A stretch of DNA of 64,000 nucleotides from CAZQFV01 sp964592645 (GTDB lineage: Bacteria > Chloroflexota > Chloroflexia > DTKN01). The stretch spans positions 1-64,000 of the forward strand of contig CAZQFV010000001.1 in assembly GCA_964592645.1 (NCBI GenBank), written 5' to 3'. Below the pieces are notes generated by a model. The model made no database searches. It worked only from the letters and a program-made list of their open reading frames with translations, and had not been told where the DNA came from. This document shows, one piece after another, positions 31,425 through 40,527 of the stretch (the first letter of the stretch is position 1; the number at the start of each line of letters is the position of its first letter). The translations under genes were made by a program, and so were the position numbers.

Positions 31425-32765
31425 CTAGCCCAGCAGGGCCTGCGCCGAATCGACCGCCGCCAGGTTCTCCCGGGCGATCTCGGCCTTCATCCCGGTGGCG
31501 ATGGCCTCGCGCAGCGCCTCCAGGGGCAGCAGGCCGGTATCCTGGAGCATGGCGGCGATGGCCATGATGGCCAACTCTTTCTTGCCGGCCTGCACCCCCG
31601 GCCGGTCCAGGTCGAGCGGAACGATCGTCGCCCCGGTCTCCAACGGCAACAGATCGGCGCGGACATACAGGCGCGCCTGCGGCCCCAGCGTCGGCAGCAG
31701 CTTCTTCACCACCTTCAGCCCCTCCGGGGCCAGGATCAGGACGATATCCGGGGCCGGGATGCCGGTGTAGTGGATCTCGCCGGGGCTGAGAATGACCTCG
31801 GCCAGCGAGTGGCCGGTCTGCACCGTCACCGGGTAGTCGTCGCGCTGGGTGACCCACAGGTCGGCGAGCATGGCTCCGCGGCCCAGGCTGCTGGCCGCGG
31901 AGCGGATCTTTTGGCCGGCCGCCCCGGCGATGACGATGTGCGTCTTGGCCGTGACCCGGCCGGTGTACTTGGCCGGGATGGTCTGCGGGGGAAGGACGGC
32001 CTGGCCCACGAGCGCCGCCGTGGCTTCGCGGTAGGCCCGGCTGTACTCGGGCCGCTCGGCCCGGTGCACCAGCCCGCGCGCCAGCCCGCGCTCTTCGAAC
32101 AGCGCCTCGAGCTGCCGGCGGCTGAAGCGGTTGCTGGCCACAAAATAAGCCGTGCACAGCTCCCAGATATCGAAGAAGGCAAAGCCCTCCTGGGCGATGG
32201 CCTGCGCCAGCAGGTCGGACAGGTCGGCATCAAAGGGGGTAGCGCGCACGACAAAGGCCCCGCCGCTGGCGCAGACGATGCCGCCCAGGTCCAGCGGGTA
32301 CTCCAGGTTGCCCAGGCGGGTCGTCGCCGTCACCGCCCGGTGCGGCGTGGTCACCGAGTGCTGCCCGCCGGTCATGCCAAAGTTAAAGTTGTTCAGCACC
32401 AGCACGGTGACGCCGATGTTGCGCCGGGCGGCGTTGATCAGGTGGTGTCCGCCGATGCCGGCCCCACCGTCCCCCATCACCACGATCACCTTGAGATCGG
32501 GATTGGCCAGCTTGATGCCGCAGGCGTAGGTGACCGAGCGACCATGCAGCCCGTGAAAGGCGTTGACGTTGAAATACTGGTCCGACAGGCCGGAGCAGCC
32601 GATGTCGCTGACGATGACCACCTGCCGGGGGTCGAGCTGCAGCCGGACCAGGGCGGCGTTCAGCTTGTCCAGGACCATCCCATGGCTGCAGCCCGGGCAG
32701 AAGGGATAGGGGAGCCGGGCAGGATCGAGATAGGTGTCCCAAGTTGCGCTGTCACTCATCGCCAT
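31425..32765 (-). CDS. 2-oxoacid:ferredoxin oxidoreductase, fused beta-gamma subunit
   Basis: A 446-residue protein. Residues 1 to about 260 are the thiamine-pyrophosphate-binding beta subunit: FCPGCSHGMV with cluster cysteines, DIGCSG, and the TPP motif GDGGAGIGGHHLINAARR ending in NNFNFGMTGGQ. From about 265 onward (KTHIVIAGAAGQKIRSAASS ... EIHYTGIPAPDIVLILAP) it is the gamma domain that closes over coenzyme A. Beta and gamma are separate genes in many relatives. The ATG at 32765 or an in-frame ATG 6 bp later could start it (GGAG upstream). It works with the alpha subunit 46 bp upstream to turn a 2-oxoacid, CoA and oxidised ferredoxin into acyl-CoA, CO2 and reduced ferredoxin. Confidence 0.9.
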   Translation of the reverse strand: MAMSDSATWDTYLDPARLPYPFCPGCSHGMVLDKLNAALVRLQLDPRQVVIVSDIGCSGLSDQYFNVNAFHGLHGRSVTYACGIKLANPDLKVIVVMGDGGAGIGGHHLINAARRNIGVTVLVLNNFNFGMTGGQHSVTTPHRAVTATTRLGNLEYPLDLGGIVCASGGAFVVRATPFDADLSDLLAQAIAQEGFAFFDIWELCTAYFVASNRFSRRQLEALFEERGLARGLVHRAERPEYSRAYREATAALVGQAVLPPQTIPAKYTGRVTAKTHIVIAGAAGQKIRSAASSLGRGAMLADLWVTQRDDYPVTVQTGHSLAEVILSPGEIHYTGIPAPDIVLILAPEGLKVVKKLLPTLGPQARLYVRADLLPLETGATIVPLDLDRPGVQAGKKELAIMAIAAMLQDTGLLPLEALREAIATGMKAEIARENLAAVDSAQALLG

Positions 32766-32811
32766 ACTCCGTGAAACAGGACGCCGAATGGAGGTCTTTG
32801 GACCCTTGATC

Positions 32812-33930
32812 CTACAACACCTGTTCCAGTATCTCCTGCGGCGTTATCAATTCCCCGTCGACCCGGTGCACCCCCACCACCTCGATCCCCAGCCGGCCGG
32901 CCAGCCGCTCGATCTCCAGCCGATACTGGCCCAGGTTGAGCTCGGCCACGACCACGCGCGCGACACCCTCCAGCGCCCGGCGGATGGCCCGCTCCGGCAG
33001 CGGCCAGAGCGAGAGCACCGTCAGCGCGGAGACCTTTTTGCCGGCCGCGCGGGCCAGCCCCACCGCCTCGTGCATCGAGCGGGCGGTGATGCCATAGGAG
33101 AGGAGCAGCGTCTGCGCGCCCGGCTCGGCATCGGCCCGGAGCATGGCGATCTCGTCCACGTGGGCATCGATCTTGGCGGCCAGGTGGCGGTTCAAACGGT
33201 CCACCTTGGCCGGATCCTTGGTCAGGTAGCCCGCTTCGTCGTGCGTCGAGGTTGTGAAACGCAAGAGGTGCGGCCCGCCGTAGGGCGACATCGGCGGGAC
33301 ATCGTCCGGCGCCTGGATGCGGTAGGGCACGAAAGGTCCCTCCGGCGGGGCCTGGCGCCGGGGCAGCACGCGGACCTCCGCATAGTCGCCGATCTCCACC
33401 GTGGCCCGCGTCTGGACCATCTCCTTGTCGGTGGCGATGAACACCGGCACGCGGAAGCGCTCGGCCAGGTTGAAGGCCTGCATGGTCAGGGAATAGCACT
33501 CCGGGATGGTGCTGGGGGCCAGGGCGATGATGGGGTAGCCGCCGGAGGTGCCCCAGCGCATGAACTCGACATCGCCCTGGGCGACGGTGGTAGCGCCGCC
33601 GGTGGCCGGCCCCAGGCGCTGGCAGTTGACGATGACCATGGGCACCTCGGCCATGATCGCCAGGCCGATGTTCTCGCTATAGAGGCTGATGCCGGGGCCG
33701 GAAGTGGCCGTCAGCACCCTGCGGCCGGCCATGGCGGCGCCGATGCACAGGCCCATGGAGGCGATCTCGTCCTCGGCCTGGATGCCCACGCCGCCCACCT
33801 TGGGCAGCTCGCGCAGCATGTGCACCAGGATGCCCGAGGCCGGCGTGATGGGATAGCCGGCGAAAAAGTCGCAGCCCGCGGCCAACGCCCCGCGGGCGAT
33901 AGCCTCGCTGCCGTCGATAAACTCCCGCAT
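32812..33930 (-). CDS. 2-oxoacid:ferredoxin oxidoreductase alpha subunit
   Basis: A 372-residue alpha subunit with the TPP pyrimidine-binding domain (CDFFAGYPITPASGILVHML), the substrate/CoA segment (TSGPGISLYSENIGLAIMAE), and the C-terminal transketolase-like domain (GITARSMHEAVGLARAAGKK). The ATG at 33930 has GGAGGTACCCCCG upstream; the longer frame begins in non-coding sequence and was rejected. No separate ferredoxin-like delta subunit is present in the operon, so electrons must go to a ferredoxin encoded elsewhere. The pairing with acyl-CoA dehydrogenase, ETF and enoyl-CoA hydratase favours a branched-chain 2-oxoacid (Vor-like), but specificity is inferred from context only. Confidence 0.9.
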   Translation of the reverse strand: MREFIDGSEAIARGALAAGCDFFAGYPITPASGILVHMLRELPKVGGVGIQAEDEIASMGLCIGAAMAGRRVLTATSGPGISLYSENIGLAIMAEVPMVIVNCQRLGPATGGATTVAQGDVEFMRWGTSGGYPIIALAPSTIPECYSLTMQAFNLAERFRVPVFIATDKEMVQTRATVEIGDYAEVRVLPRRQAPPEGPFVPYRIQAPDDVPPMSPYGGPHLLRFTTSTHDEAGYLTKDPAKVDRLNRHLAAKIDAHVDEIAMLRADAEPGAQTLLLSYGITARSMHEAVGLARAAGKKVSALTVLSLWPLPERAIRRALEGVARVVVAELNLGQYRLEIERLAGRLGIEVVGVHRVDGELITPQEILEQVL

Positions 33931-34077
33931 CGGGGGTACCTCCAGAGGCGCCCTCGCTGTCTGCTTCGGCGAGGAGCCAACAACTCGGGGGGAGACAAGG
34001 GGCCAGGAAGCTCCTTGCCCCCTGCCAGCCTCGGCCGTCCTCGAGACCACAAGCGGCGCATCAGGGCCGCGACGAGC

Positions 34078-35016
34078 CTACTTTTTCTGGAAACGGGCCT
34101 CCCTCTTTTCCAGGAACGCCGCCGTGCCCTCCGCCTTGTCCTCCGTGGCGCAGATCAGGCCGAACTGGGCAGACTCCAAGGCCACGGCCTTGTCCAGCGG
34201 GGCCTCGGCGCCGATGCGTAGGCATCGTTTGGCCGCCTCCACCGCCAGGGGGCCCTTCTTCAGGATCTTGGCCGCCATGTCGCGCGCCGCGCTGAGGACG
34301 GTATTGGGGGCCTCGGGCGTGCAGGCGTGGCAGTGGCCCCACCTGTCCAGCGGCCCGCCGCACTTTTCGCACGGCTGCACCGCCTGGCCGCAGTTGGGGC
34401 AGTGGCCGTGCTCGCACGACTCGCCGTGACAGGGGGCGCCGGGCATCTCCTGCCCACAGGTCCGGCAGACCACGACATCCACCAGCCCGATGGCCTTGGC
34501 CTCCAACGCCGAGACGGGGTCGGCGGTGAGCACCAGGCGCATGGCCTGGCCCATGCCCACCAGCCGCGGCAGGCGCTGCGTCCCGCCGTAGCCGGGGATG
34601 AGGCCCAGGTTGACCTCGGGCTGGCCCAGGCGGGCGTTGTCGGCGGCCAGGCGGATGTCGCCGGCCATGGCCAGCTCGCAGCCGCCGCCCAGGGCAAAGC
34701 CGTTGACGGCCATCAGCACGACCAGGCGCGAGTTCTCCATACCCAGCAGCAGCTTTTCGGCGCGCAGGCACATCTGCTCGCCCTCGGCGGCGGTCAGGAC
34801 GTGCAGCTCATTGATGTCGGCCCCGGCGACGAACGACTTGGGGCCGGCCCCGGTGACGATCAGCACACGCACGTTCTGGTCGGCCAGGACCTCGTGAAAG
34901 GCCGCGGTCAGCTCCTTGACCGTCTCGTGGCTGAGGGCGTTGAGAACCTTGGGGCGGTTCACGGTGAGGACGGCGACCTCGCCGTCGATCTGCAGGATCA
35001 CGTTCTGGTAGGGCAT
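34078..35016 (-). CDS. Enoyl-CoA hydratase/isomerase with a Cys-rich zinc-ribbon-like insertion
   Basis: A 312-residue crotonase-family protein; the usual length is about 260. The fold is clear up to residue 181: VAGADINEL and NGFALGGGCELAMAGDIR, with Glu114, then GQPEVNLGLIPGYGGTQRL with Glu134. Both catalytic glutamates of hydratases are present. Residues about 183-234 are an insertion with ten cysteines (184, 187, 196, 201, 206, 209, 216, 219, 229, 232) in CxxC pairs, looking like two zinc ribbons. The fold resumes at LSAARDMAAKILKKGPLA and finishes normally. AGGAGGAGCAAAG precedes the ATG. It is the first gene of the oxidoreductase/dehydrogenase/ETF operon and would hydrate the enoyl-CoA product. 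Confidence 0.9.
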   Translation of the reverse strand: MPYQNVILQIDGEVAVLTVNRPKVLNALSHETVKELTAAFHEVLADQNVRVLIVTGAGPKSFVAGADINELHVLTAAEGEQMCLRAEKLLLGMENSRLVVLMAVNGFALGGGCELAMAGDIRLAADNARLGQPEVNLGLIPGYGGTQRLPRLVGMGQAMRLVLTADPVSALEAKAIGLVDVVVCRTCGQEMPGAPCHGESCEHGHCPNCGQAVQPCEKCGGPLDRWGHCHACTPEAPNTVLSAARDMAAKILKKGPLAVEAAKRCLRIGAEAPLDKAVALESAQFGLICATEDKAEGTAAFLEKREARFQKK

Positions 35017-35064
35017 CTTTGCTCCTCCTTGTGCTCATTCGGACCGCTCTGTCGGACAGAGGCC

Positions 35065-35092
35065 ATTATAACCGAATTCGGCCCCTTGGCAA
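35065..35092 (-). promoter_or_regulatory. Promoter of the acyl-CoA oxidation operon
   Basis: Minus strand: TTGCCA (35092-35087), a 16-bp spacer, TATAAT (35070-35065). The spacer holds the palindrome CCGAATTCGG directly before the -10, a possible operator; part of it recurs in the internal promoter at 31330. Confidence 0.65.
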
Positions 35093-35100
35093 CTCGCCAG

Positions 35101-35129
35101 TTGCCAGCCGGCCTGGGGTGTAGTACAAT
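35101..35129 (+). promoter_or_regulatory. Promoter of the glycosyltransferase cluster
   Basis: TTGCCA (35101-35106), a 17-bp spacer and TACAAT (35124-35129), 42 bp before the TTG start at 35171. It is arranged back to back with the operon promoter on the other strand. Confidence 0.6.
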
Positions 35130-35170
35130 GCCACCACCATTGGAAACTGCCCGGCTCAAGGAGAACGACC

Positions 35171-37789
35171 TTGCCTCCAATCTGGCGGGATTGGCGCGCC
35201 TATATCCTCACCCTGCTGACGCTCCTCTTGAGCGCCCTGGCCTACCAGGTCCGCATGCCGGCCTGGGTGGACATCGGCGCCCTGGGCGACCGCGCCTACC
35301 TCTGGGCCAGCCCGCTGCAATCGGACCTGGGCTTCAACGGCGACGAGTACCTGGCCGAGGACGGGCTAAGCTACCGCTGGACCAAGCGTGTCTCCTGGAT
35401 CCGTTTCCCGGCCGAGGCGACGAACGGCCCCCAACTGCTGACGCTGCGCGTGCGCGGTCCGCGCCCGGAACACCAGGTTGCGCCCACCGTCACCGTCCGC
35501 GCCAACGGCGCCCTGGTGGGCCGCTTCCAGGCCGGCCCCGACTGGGCCGTGCAGCGCTTCGAGCTGACCTCCCTGCCCAGCGCCACCGCCGATCTAGAGG
35601 TGTCGCTAGAGTGCCTGCCTTTTAACCCCGGCGGCGGCGACAAACGCATCCTCGGGGTACAGTGGGACTGGGTGCGCGTGGACCCCCTCCCCGGCGGCTC
35701 CTGGCCCGTGATCCCGCCCTGGCAGCAGCTCCTGTCCTGGGCGGCGACGGTGCTCCTGCTCTACATCGGCCTGCGGCGCCGGCTGAAGGCGCGGGCTTTC
35801 TGGGCCGGCCTGGGGCTGGCGCTGCTCCTGGCCGCCGGCCTGGCCGCGCTGCGCCACATCCTGACCCCCTACAACCGCTGGGCCCTCTACGCCGCCGGCG
35901 CCATCTTCCTGCTGGCCCATGCCGGCCTCTTCTTCCGTGCGCTGCGGGCGGCCGGCCGGCGGGCCCCCCACCTGGCCTACTACGCCGCCCTGGTCGGCGT
36001 GGGCACCTACGTGCTCCTGCGCTACCTCAACGGCGCGGTGCGCGCCGTGATCGCCGCCGCCGCCCGCCCCGATGCCATCATGGGCGCCGCCTTTATCGGC
36101 ATCCTGGTGCTCTACGCGCTGCTCTCCTGGGACCGACAGTTGCGGAGGTTCTTTGCCGGGCTGGACCGGCTCCTGCGCCGCCCCTGGCTGCCGGGCGTGC
36201 TGCTGGCCCTGCTGCTGGCCGGCCTCTCCCTCTACGAGCTGGCCCTGGTGCAGACCATGCAGTTCATCGGCCACGCCGACTATGCCGACAACGGCGTTGT
36301 GGCCCGCAACCTGCTGGCCGGCCGCGGCTTCACCGTCGACTATGTGACCCAGTTCTACAACCCCGATCTGCCCCTCTCCCACCCCCAGGAGACCTGGCCG
36401 CTGCTGCAGCCGGTGCTGATCGCCCCCTTCTTCAAGCTGCTGGGCGAATCGGCCTTTGCCGCCAAGGTGCCCAACCTGCTGCTCCAGGGGGCCCTGGCCC
36501 TGGTGCTCTACGCCGTCGGCACCAACCTGTTCGACCGGCGGGTCGGGCTGCTGGCGGTGGCGCTGACGATCCTGAACCGCTTTATCTTCCGCCTGGTCAT
36601 CTTTCCCACCAGCGACCTGGTCTTTACCCTGCTGGCCCTGGTGATGCTGGCCCAGATGGCGCGCGCCCACGAGCACGAGGCGGCCGGCCGGCCGGCCCTC
36701 GGCTCCTACGCCTGGACCGGCGCCTGGGCCGGCCTGCTGATGCTGGCCAAGGTCAACGGCGTGCTCTTCCTGGGGGCCGCCCTGCTGGTGGACCTGGCCT
36801 GGCGCTGGCGCGGCCGGCGCTGGCGGGACTGCTGGAAGAGCTGGCTGGCCCTGGGCCTGCCGGCGGCCGCCCTCTTTGCCCCCTGGCTGATCCGCAACTG
36901 GGTGCTCTTCGGCGCGCCGGTCCACTCCACCGAGCAGTTCGATGCCTGGATACTAAAGTACAAGGAGTGGGAAGAGATCTATCGCGTCTACTACGGCGAC
37001 CTGCCGAACCGTTCCTGGCTGCTGCGCTACGGCTGGGACGCCGTCTCCCAGGCGGTAGGCACCGAGTTCAAGCGCTGGTGGAACTATTTCACCGTGGACG
37101 AGGGCAGCCTGCTGACGCTGCTCGGCTCGGCCCTGGCCCTGGGCGGCGCGCTGACGCTGCGCGGCAAGGCGGCCAAGCTCATGGCGCCCGTGGGATTGGC
37201 CCTGGCCGTACTGGGTATCTTTATCTGCACCTACTGGCACGTCGAGGAACGCTACTTTGTGCCCTTTATCCCCTGGCTGGCGCTGCTGATGGCCCGCGCG
37301 CTGTGGTGGATCCACGACGCCCTGGCCTACCGCCGCGACGACGAGGGCAGATGGCGGCCCAGCGGGTTCGGCTGGCTGGGGATGGTGCTGGTGGTGCTGC
37401 TCTGCATCCCCCTGCTCGCCCCCTTCCCGCGCGAGGTCTCGGCCAAGCTCGAAGCGGACGCCGCCAAGAGCGGGGAACTGCGGGCCTACGCCTGGCTGGC
37501 CGCCAACACCGCGCCCGACGAGGTGGTGATGACCCGCGTGCCCTGGCAGCTCACCTTCTACAGCGGCCGGCGCAGCGTGATGATCCCCCAGGGCAGCGTC
37601 CAAGATGGGCAGGCCATCATCGAGAAGTATGGAGTGGACTATCTGCTGATGGAGGGGGACGCCCGCGGCAAGCGTCCCGCACTGCGCCAGGCGCTGCTGG
37701 TCGAGGGACCCTGGAGGCTGCTCTACGACGAGGGCGGCGTGCAGATCTATCGGCTGGGGGCAGAGAGCGAGACCCGGGCGAAGGAATGA
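35171..37789 (+). CDS. GT39-like membrane glycosyltransferase
   Basis: An 872-residue membrane protein of the GT-C/PMT-2 type. One N-terminal helix is followed by an outside beta domain of about 140 residues (YLAEDGLSYRWTKRVSWIRF). About ten membrane helices begin near residue 185. The loop IGHADYADNGVVARNLLAGR lies where these enzymes keep acidic catalytic residues. A further domain of about 100 residues closes the protein (ANTAPDEVVMTRVPWQLTFY). The TTG start was taken because AAGGAGA lies just upstream with a promoter before it. Such enzymes transfer sugars from polyprenyl carriers; the acceptor is unknown. It is followed by a GT4 gene and a UDP-sugar dehydrogenase gene. Confidence 0.8.
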   Translation: MPPIWRDWRAYILTLLTLLLSALAYQVRMPAWVDIGALGDRAYLWASPLQSDLGFNGDEYLAEDGLSYRWTKRVSWIRFPAEATNGPQLLTLRVRGPRPEHQVAPTVTVRANGALVGRFQAGPDWAVQRFELTSLPSATADLEVSLECLPFNPGGGDKRILGVQWDWVRVDPLPGGSWPVIPPWQQLLSWAATVLLLYIGLRRRLKARAFWAGLGLALLLAAGLAALRHILTPYNRWALYAAGAIFLLAHAGLFFRALRAAGRRAPHLAYYAALVGVGTYVLLRYLNGAVRAVIAAAARPDAIMGAAFIGILVLYALLSWDRQLRRFFAGLDRLLRRPWLPGVLLALLLAGLSLYELALVQTMQFIGHADYADNGVVARNLLAGRGFTVDYVTQFYNPDLPLSHPQETWPLLQPVLIAPFFKLLGESAFAAKVPNLLLQGALALVLYAVGTNLFDRRVGLLAVALTILNRFIFRLVIFPTSDLVFTLLALVMLAQMARAHEHEAAGRPALGSYAWTGAWAGLLMLAKVNGVLFLGAALLVDLAWRWRGRRWRDCWKSWLALGLPAAALFAPWLIRNWVLFGAPVHSTEQFDAWILKYKEWEEIYRVYYGDLPNRSWLLRYGWDAVSQAVGTEFKRWWNYFTVDEGSLLTLLGSALALGGALTLRGKAAKLMAPVGLALAVLGIFICTYWHVEERYFVPFIPWLALLMARALWWIHDALAYRRDDEGRWRPSGFGWLGMVLVVLLCIPLLAPFPREVSAKLEADAAKSGELRAYAWLAANTAPDEVVMTRVPWQLTFYSGRRSVMIPQGSVQDGQAIIEKYGVDYLLMEGDARGKRPALRQALLVEGPWRLLYDEGGVQIYRLGAESETRAKE

Positions 37790-37825
37790 CGGGGAGACGG
37801 GGCGAACGGCCGACCAGGTGATCCG

Positions 37826-39052
37826 GTGAAAGTCTGCATGCTGACCTCTTCCTACCCCAAGTACCCCGGCGAGGTGACGGCGCCCTTCATCGAGGAGATC
37901 GCCGCCGGCCTGGCCGCGCGGGGACACGAGGTGCATGTGGTCCTGCCGCGGCACCGCGACCTGCGCCGGCCGCCCGTGGACCGCGGGGTACACCTGCACC
38001 CCTACACCTACGCCCCCTGGCGCGCCCTGAACGTCTGGGGCTATGCCGAGTCCATGGCCGCCGATGTCGCGGTGCGCGGGCGGGTCTACCTGGCGGCTTT
38101 CCTGGCCCTGCCGGCCGGCCTGCTGGCCCTGCGGCAGGTGGCCCGCCGCGTGCGTCCCGACATCGTCCACGCCCACTGGGTCCTGCCCAACGGGCCCCTG
38201 GGTGCCCTGGTCGCGGCCGGGATAAAGGCCCCTCTGGTTGTCAGCCTGCACGGCTCCGACGTCTACCTGCCCGAGCGGCACCGCTGGCTGCGCGGCGCCG
38301 CGGCCTGGACTTTTCACCGGGCAGCGGCGATCACCGCCTGCAGCGACGATCTGGCCCGGCGGGCCGCGGCGCTGGGGGCGCCCGACGAGCGAATGCGCGT
38401 TATCCCCTACGGGGCCGACGGCAGCACCTTTCGCCCCGCCGAGGCCGACGAACGGGCGCGGGTGCGCGCGGAGTGGGGGCTGGGCGAGGGCGAGGCGTTC
38501 ATTCTGGCGGTGGGCCGCCTGGTGCGCAAAAAGGGGTTCGATGTGCTCCTCCGCGCCCTGCCCCAGGTGGTCCAAGAGGCCGGTCCCGTGCGCCTGCTCA
38601 TCGTCGGCCAGGGCGACCTGCGCGGCGAATTGGAGCGCCTGGCGGCGGAGCTGGGAGTGAATGCCTATGTCGCCCTCCCCGGCGCTGTGGAGCGCGATCG
38701 CCTGCCGGCGCTCTTTCGCTCCTGCGACATCCTGGCGGTGCCCTCGATGCACGACGAGCGCGGCAACGTCGACGGCCTGCCCAACGTGCTGCTGGAGGGG
38801 ATGGCCTCGGCGGCGGCGATCGTGGCCAGCGACGTAGCCGGCATCCCGCAGGTGATCCGGCCCGGGGAGACCGGCCTGCTCGTGCCCGAAAAGGACCCGG
38901 CGGCGCTGGCCGGAGCGCTGGTGCGGCTGCTGCGCCGGCCGGAGCTGCGGGCCCGCTTGGGCGGGGCCGCGCGGCAGAGGGTGGAGGAGGAGCTGAATTG
39001 GCCGGCCGTGGCCAGGGAGTTCGAGAACGTGTACACACGGGCCGGAGGATGA
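37826..39052 (+). CDS. GT4-family glycosyltransferase
   Basis: A 408-residue GT-B enzyme. The N-terminal domain starts VCMLTSSYPKYPGEVTAPFI. The C-terminal nucleotide-sugar domain has LAVGRLVRKKGFDVLLRALP and the EX7E-like segment around PSMHDERGNVDGLPNVLLEG. GT4 enzymes add sugars with retention of configuration in polysaccharide or glycolipid synthesis. The GTG start follows CAGGTGATCCG. The gene lies 36 bp after the GT39-like gene, probably on the same transcript. The sugar and acceptor cannot be deduced. Confidence 0.88.
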   Translation: MKVCMLTSSYPKYPGEVTAPFIEEIAAGLAARGHEVHVVLPRHRDLRRPPVDRGVHLHPYTYAPWRALNVWGYAESMAADVAVRGRVYLAAFLALPAGLLALRQVARRVRPDIVHAHWVLPNGPLGALVAAGIKAPLVVSLHGSDVYLPERHRWLRGAAAWTFHRAAAITACSDDLARRAAALGAPDERMRVIPYGADGSTFRPAEADERARVRAEWGLGEGEAFILAVGRLVRKKGFDVLLRALPQVVQEAGPVRLLIVGQGDLRGELERLAAELGVNAYVALPGAVERDRLPALFRSCDILAVPSMHDERGNVDGLPNVLLEGMASAAAIVASDVAGIPQVIRPGETGLLVPEKDPAALAGALVRLLRRPELRARLGGAARQRVEEELNWPAVAREFENVYTRAGG

Positions 39053-39195
39053 CACGCCTAGCCCCTTCCCGCTGTCGGGGTCCACGGCTAAAGGACCGAC
39101 GCCTGGGCCGGGGCCGGTGAGATACGAGGTTCAGGAGTCGGAGGAGCTTTCAGTTTTTTCAAACTGCCGGCAGATAGACACCTACGGAGACGACC

Positions 39196-40503
39196 ATGAC
39201 ACTACTGGACAAGATCGAACGCCTCGAAGCCCAGGTGGGCATCGTCGGCCTGGGCTATGTCGGGCTGCCGCTGGCGGTCTACGCCGGCCAGGCCGGGTAC
39301 CGCGTGGTGGGGGTGGACGTGTCGGCGCGGGCGGTGGAGACGATCAACGCCGGCCGCAGCCATATCGGCGACATCCAGGACGAGGAGGTGGGGGCGCTGG
39401 TGCGGGCCGGCCTGCTGCGCGCCACCCCCGACTATGCCGCCCTGCAAGCGTGCGATGTCATCGTCATCTGCGTTCCCACGCCGCTGAACAAGAACCGCGA
39501 CCCCGACATCTCCTACATCATCGACGCCGGGACGAGCATCGCCGCCCACATGCGCCCCGGACAGCTCATCTCCCTGGAGAGCACCACCTACCCCGGCACC
39601 ACCAAGGAGGAGCTGCTGCCGGTGCTGAACAGGAGCGGACTCGTGGTCGGGAAGGACTATTTCCTCTGCTTCTCCCCCGAGCGCGTCGATCCGGGCAGCA
39701 AGCGATGGAACACACGCAACACGCCCAAAGTCGTGGGCGGGCTGACCCCGGCCTGCCAGGAGGTGGCGGTCGCCTTCTACAGCCGCATCGTCGAGCGCGT
39801 CGTCCCGGTCTCCTCCCCCAGCGCGGCGGAGATGACCAAGATTTTCGAGAACACCTTCCGCGTGGTCAACATGGCCGTGGTCAACGAGATGGCTATGCTC
39901 TGCGACCGGATGGGCCTGAACATCTGGGAGATCATTCAAGCGGCCTCCACCAAGCCGTTCGGGTTCATGCCGTTCTACCCGGGGCCTGGAGTGGGGGGAC
40001 ATTGTATCCCAATCGACCCCTTCTATCTGACCTGGAAAGCCCGCGAGTACGACTTCCACACCCGCTTCATCGAGCTGGCCGGCGAGATCAACCTGGCCAT
40101 GCCCGTCTTTGTCCGCGAAAAGGTCATCCGCGCCCTCAACGAGCGCGGCAAGAGCCTCAAGGGCTCGCGCATCCTGGTGCTGGGCCTGGCCTACAAGGAG
40201 GATGTCGCCGACTGGCGCGAGTCGCCGGCCTTCGACGTCATCCGCCTGCTGGAAGAATACGGCGCCACCGTGCTGCCGCACGACCCGCTCCTGCCCGAGG
40301 TCCACGACCGCCACGAGGACATCCACATCCGCTCCATCGAGCTGACCGACGAGGCCATCGCGCAGGCCGACTGCGTGGTCATCGTCACCCACCACTCGGC
40401 CTACGACTACCAGCACATCGTCGACCTGGCCCAGGCGGTGGTGGACACGCGCAACGCCACGCGCCACCTGGTCCGCGGGCGGGAAAAGGTCACGGTGCTC
40501 TGA
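39196..40503 (+). CDS. UDP-sugar 6-dehydrogenase (WecC/TviB type)
   Basis: A 435-residue nucleotide-sugar dehydrogenase that oxidises the C6 hydroxyl of a UDP-sugar to a carboxylate with two NAD+. The NAD-binding loop is VGIVGLGYVGLPLAVYAGQA. The catalytic cysteine lies in PGPGVGGHCIPIDPFYL, and the C-terminal domain contains ILVLGLAYKEDVADWRESPA. The segment SPERVDPGSKRWNTRNTPKV is typical of UDP-N-acetylhexosamine dehydrogenases (WecC, TviB) rather than Ugd, so a UDP-HexNAc substrate is more likely. A start after CTACGGAGACGACC is well placed. It supplies uronic acid residues for a surface polysaccharide made with the two glycosyltransferases upstream. Confidence 0.9.
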   Translation: MTLLDKIERLEAQVGIVGLGYVGLPLAVYAGQAGYRVVGVDVSARAVETINAGRSHIGDIQDEEVGALVRAGLLRATPDYAALQACDVIVICVPTPLNKNRDPDISYIIDAGTSIAAHMRPGQLISLESTTYPGTTKEELLPVLNRSGLVVGKDYFLCFSPERVDPGSKRWNTRNTPKVVGGLTPACQEVAVAFYSRIVERVVPVSSPSAAEMTKIFENTFRVVNMAVVNEMAMLCDRMGLNIWEIIQAASTKPFGFMPFYPGPGVGGHCIPIDPFYLTWKAREYDFHTRFIELAGEINLAMPVFVREKVIRALNERGKSLKGSRILVLGLAYKEDVADWRESPAFDVIRLLEEYGATVLPHDPLLPEVHDRHEDIHIRSIELTDEAIAQADCVVIVTHHSAYDYQHIVDLAQAVVDTRNATRHLVRGREKVTVL

Positions 40504-40527
40504 GCATCTGCCGCGCCAAGGAGGATC

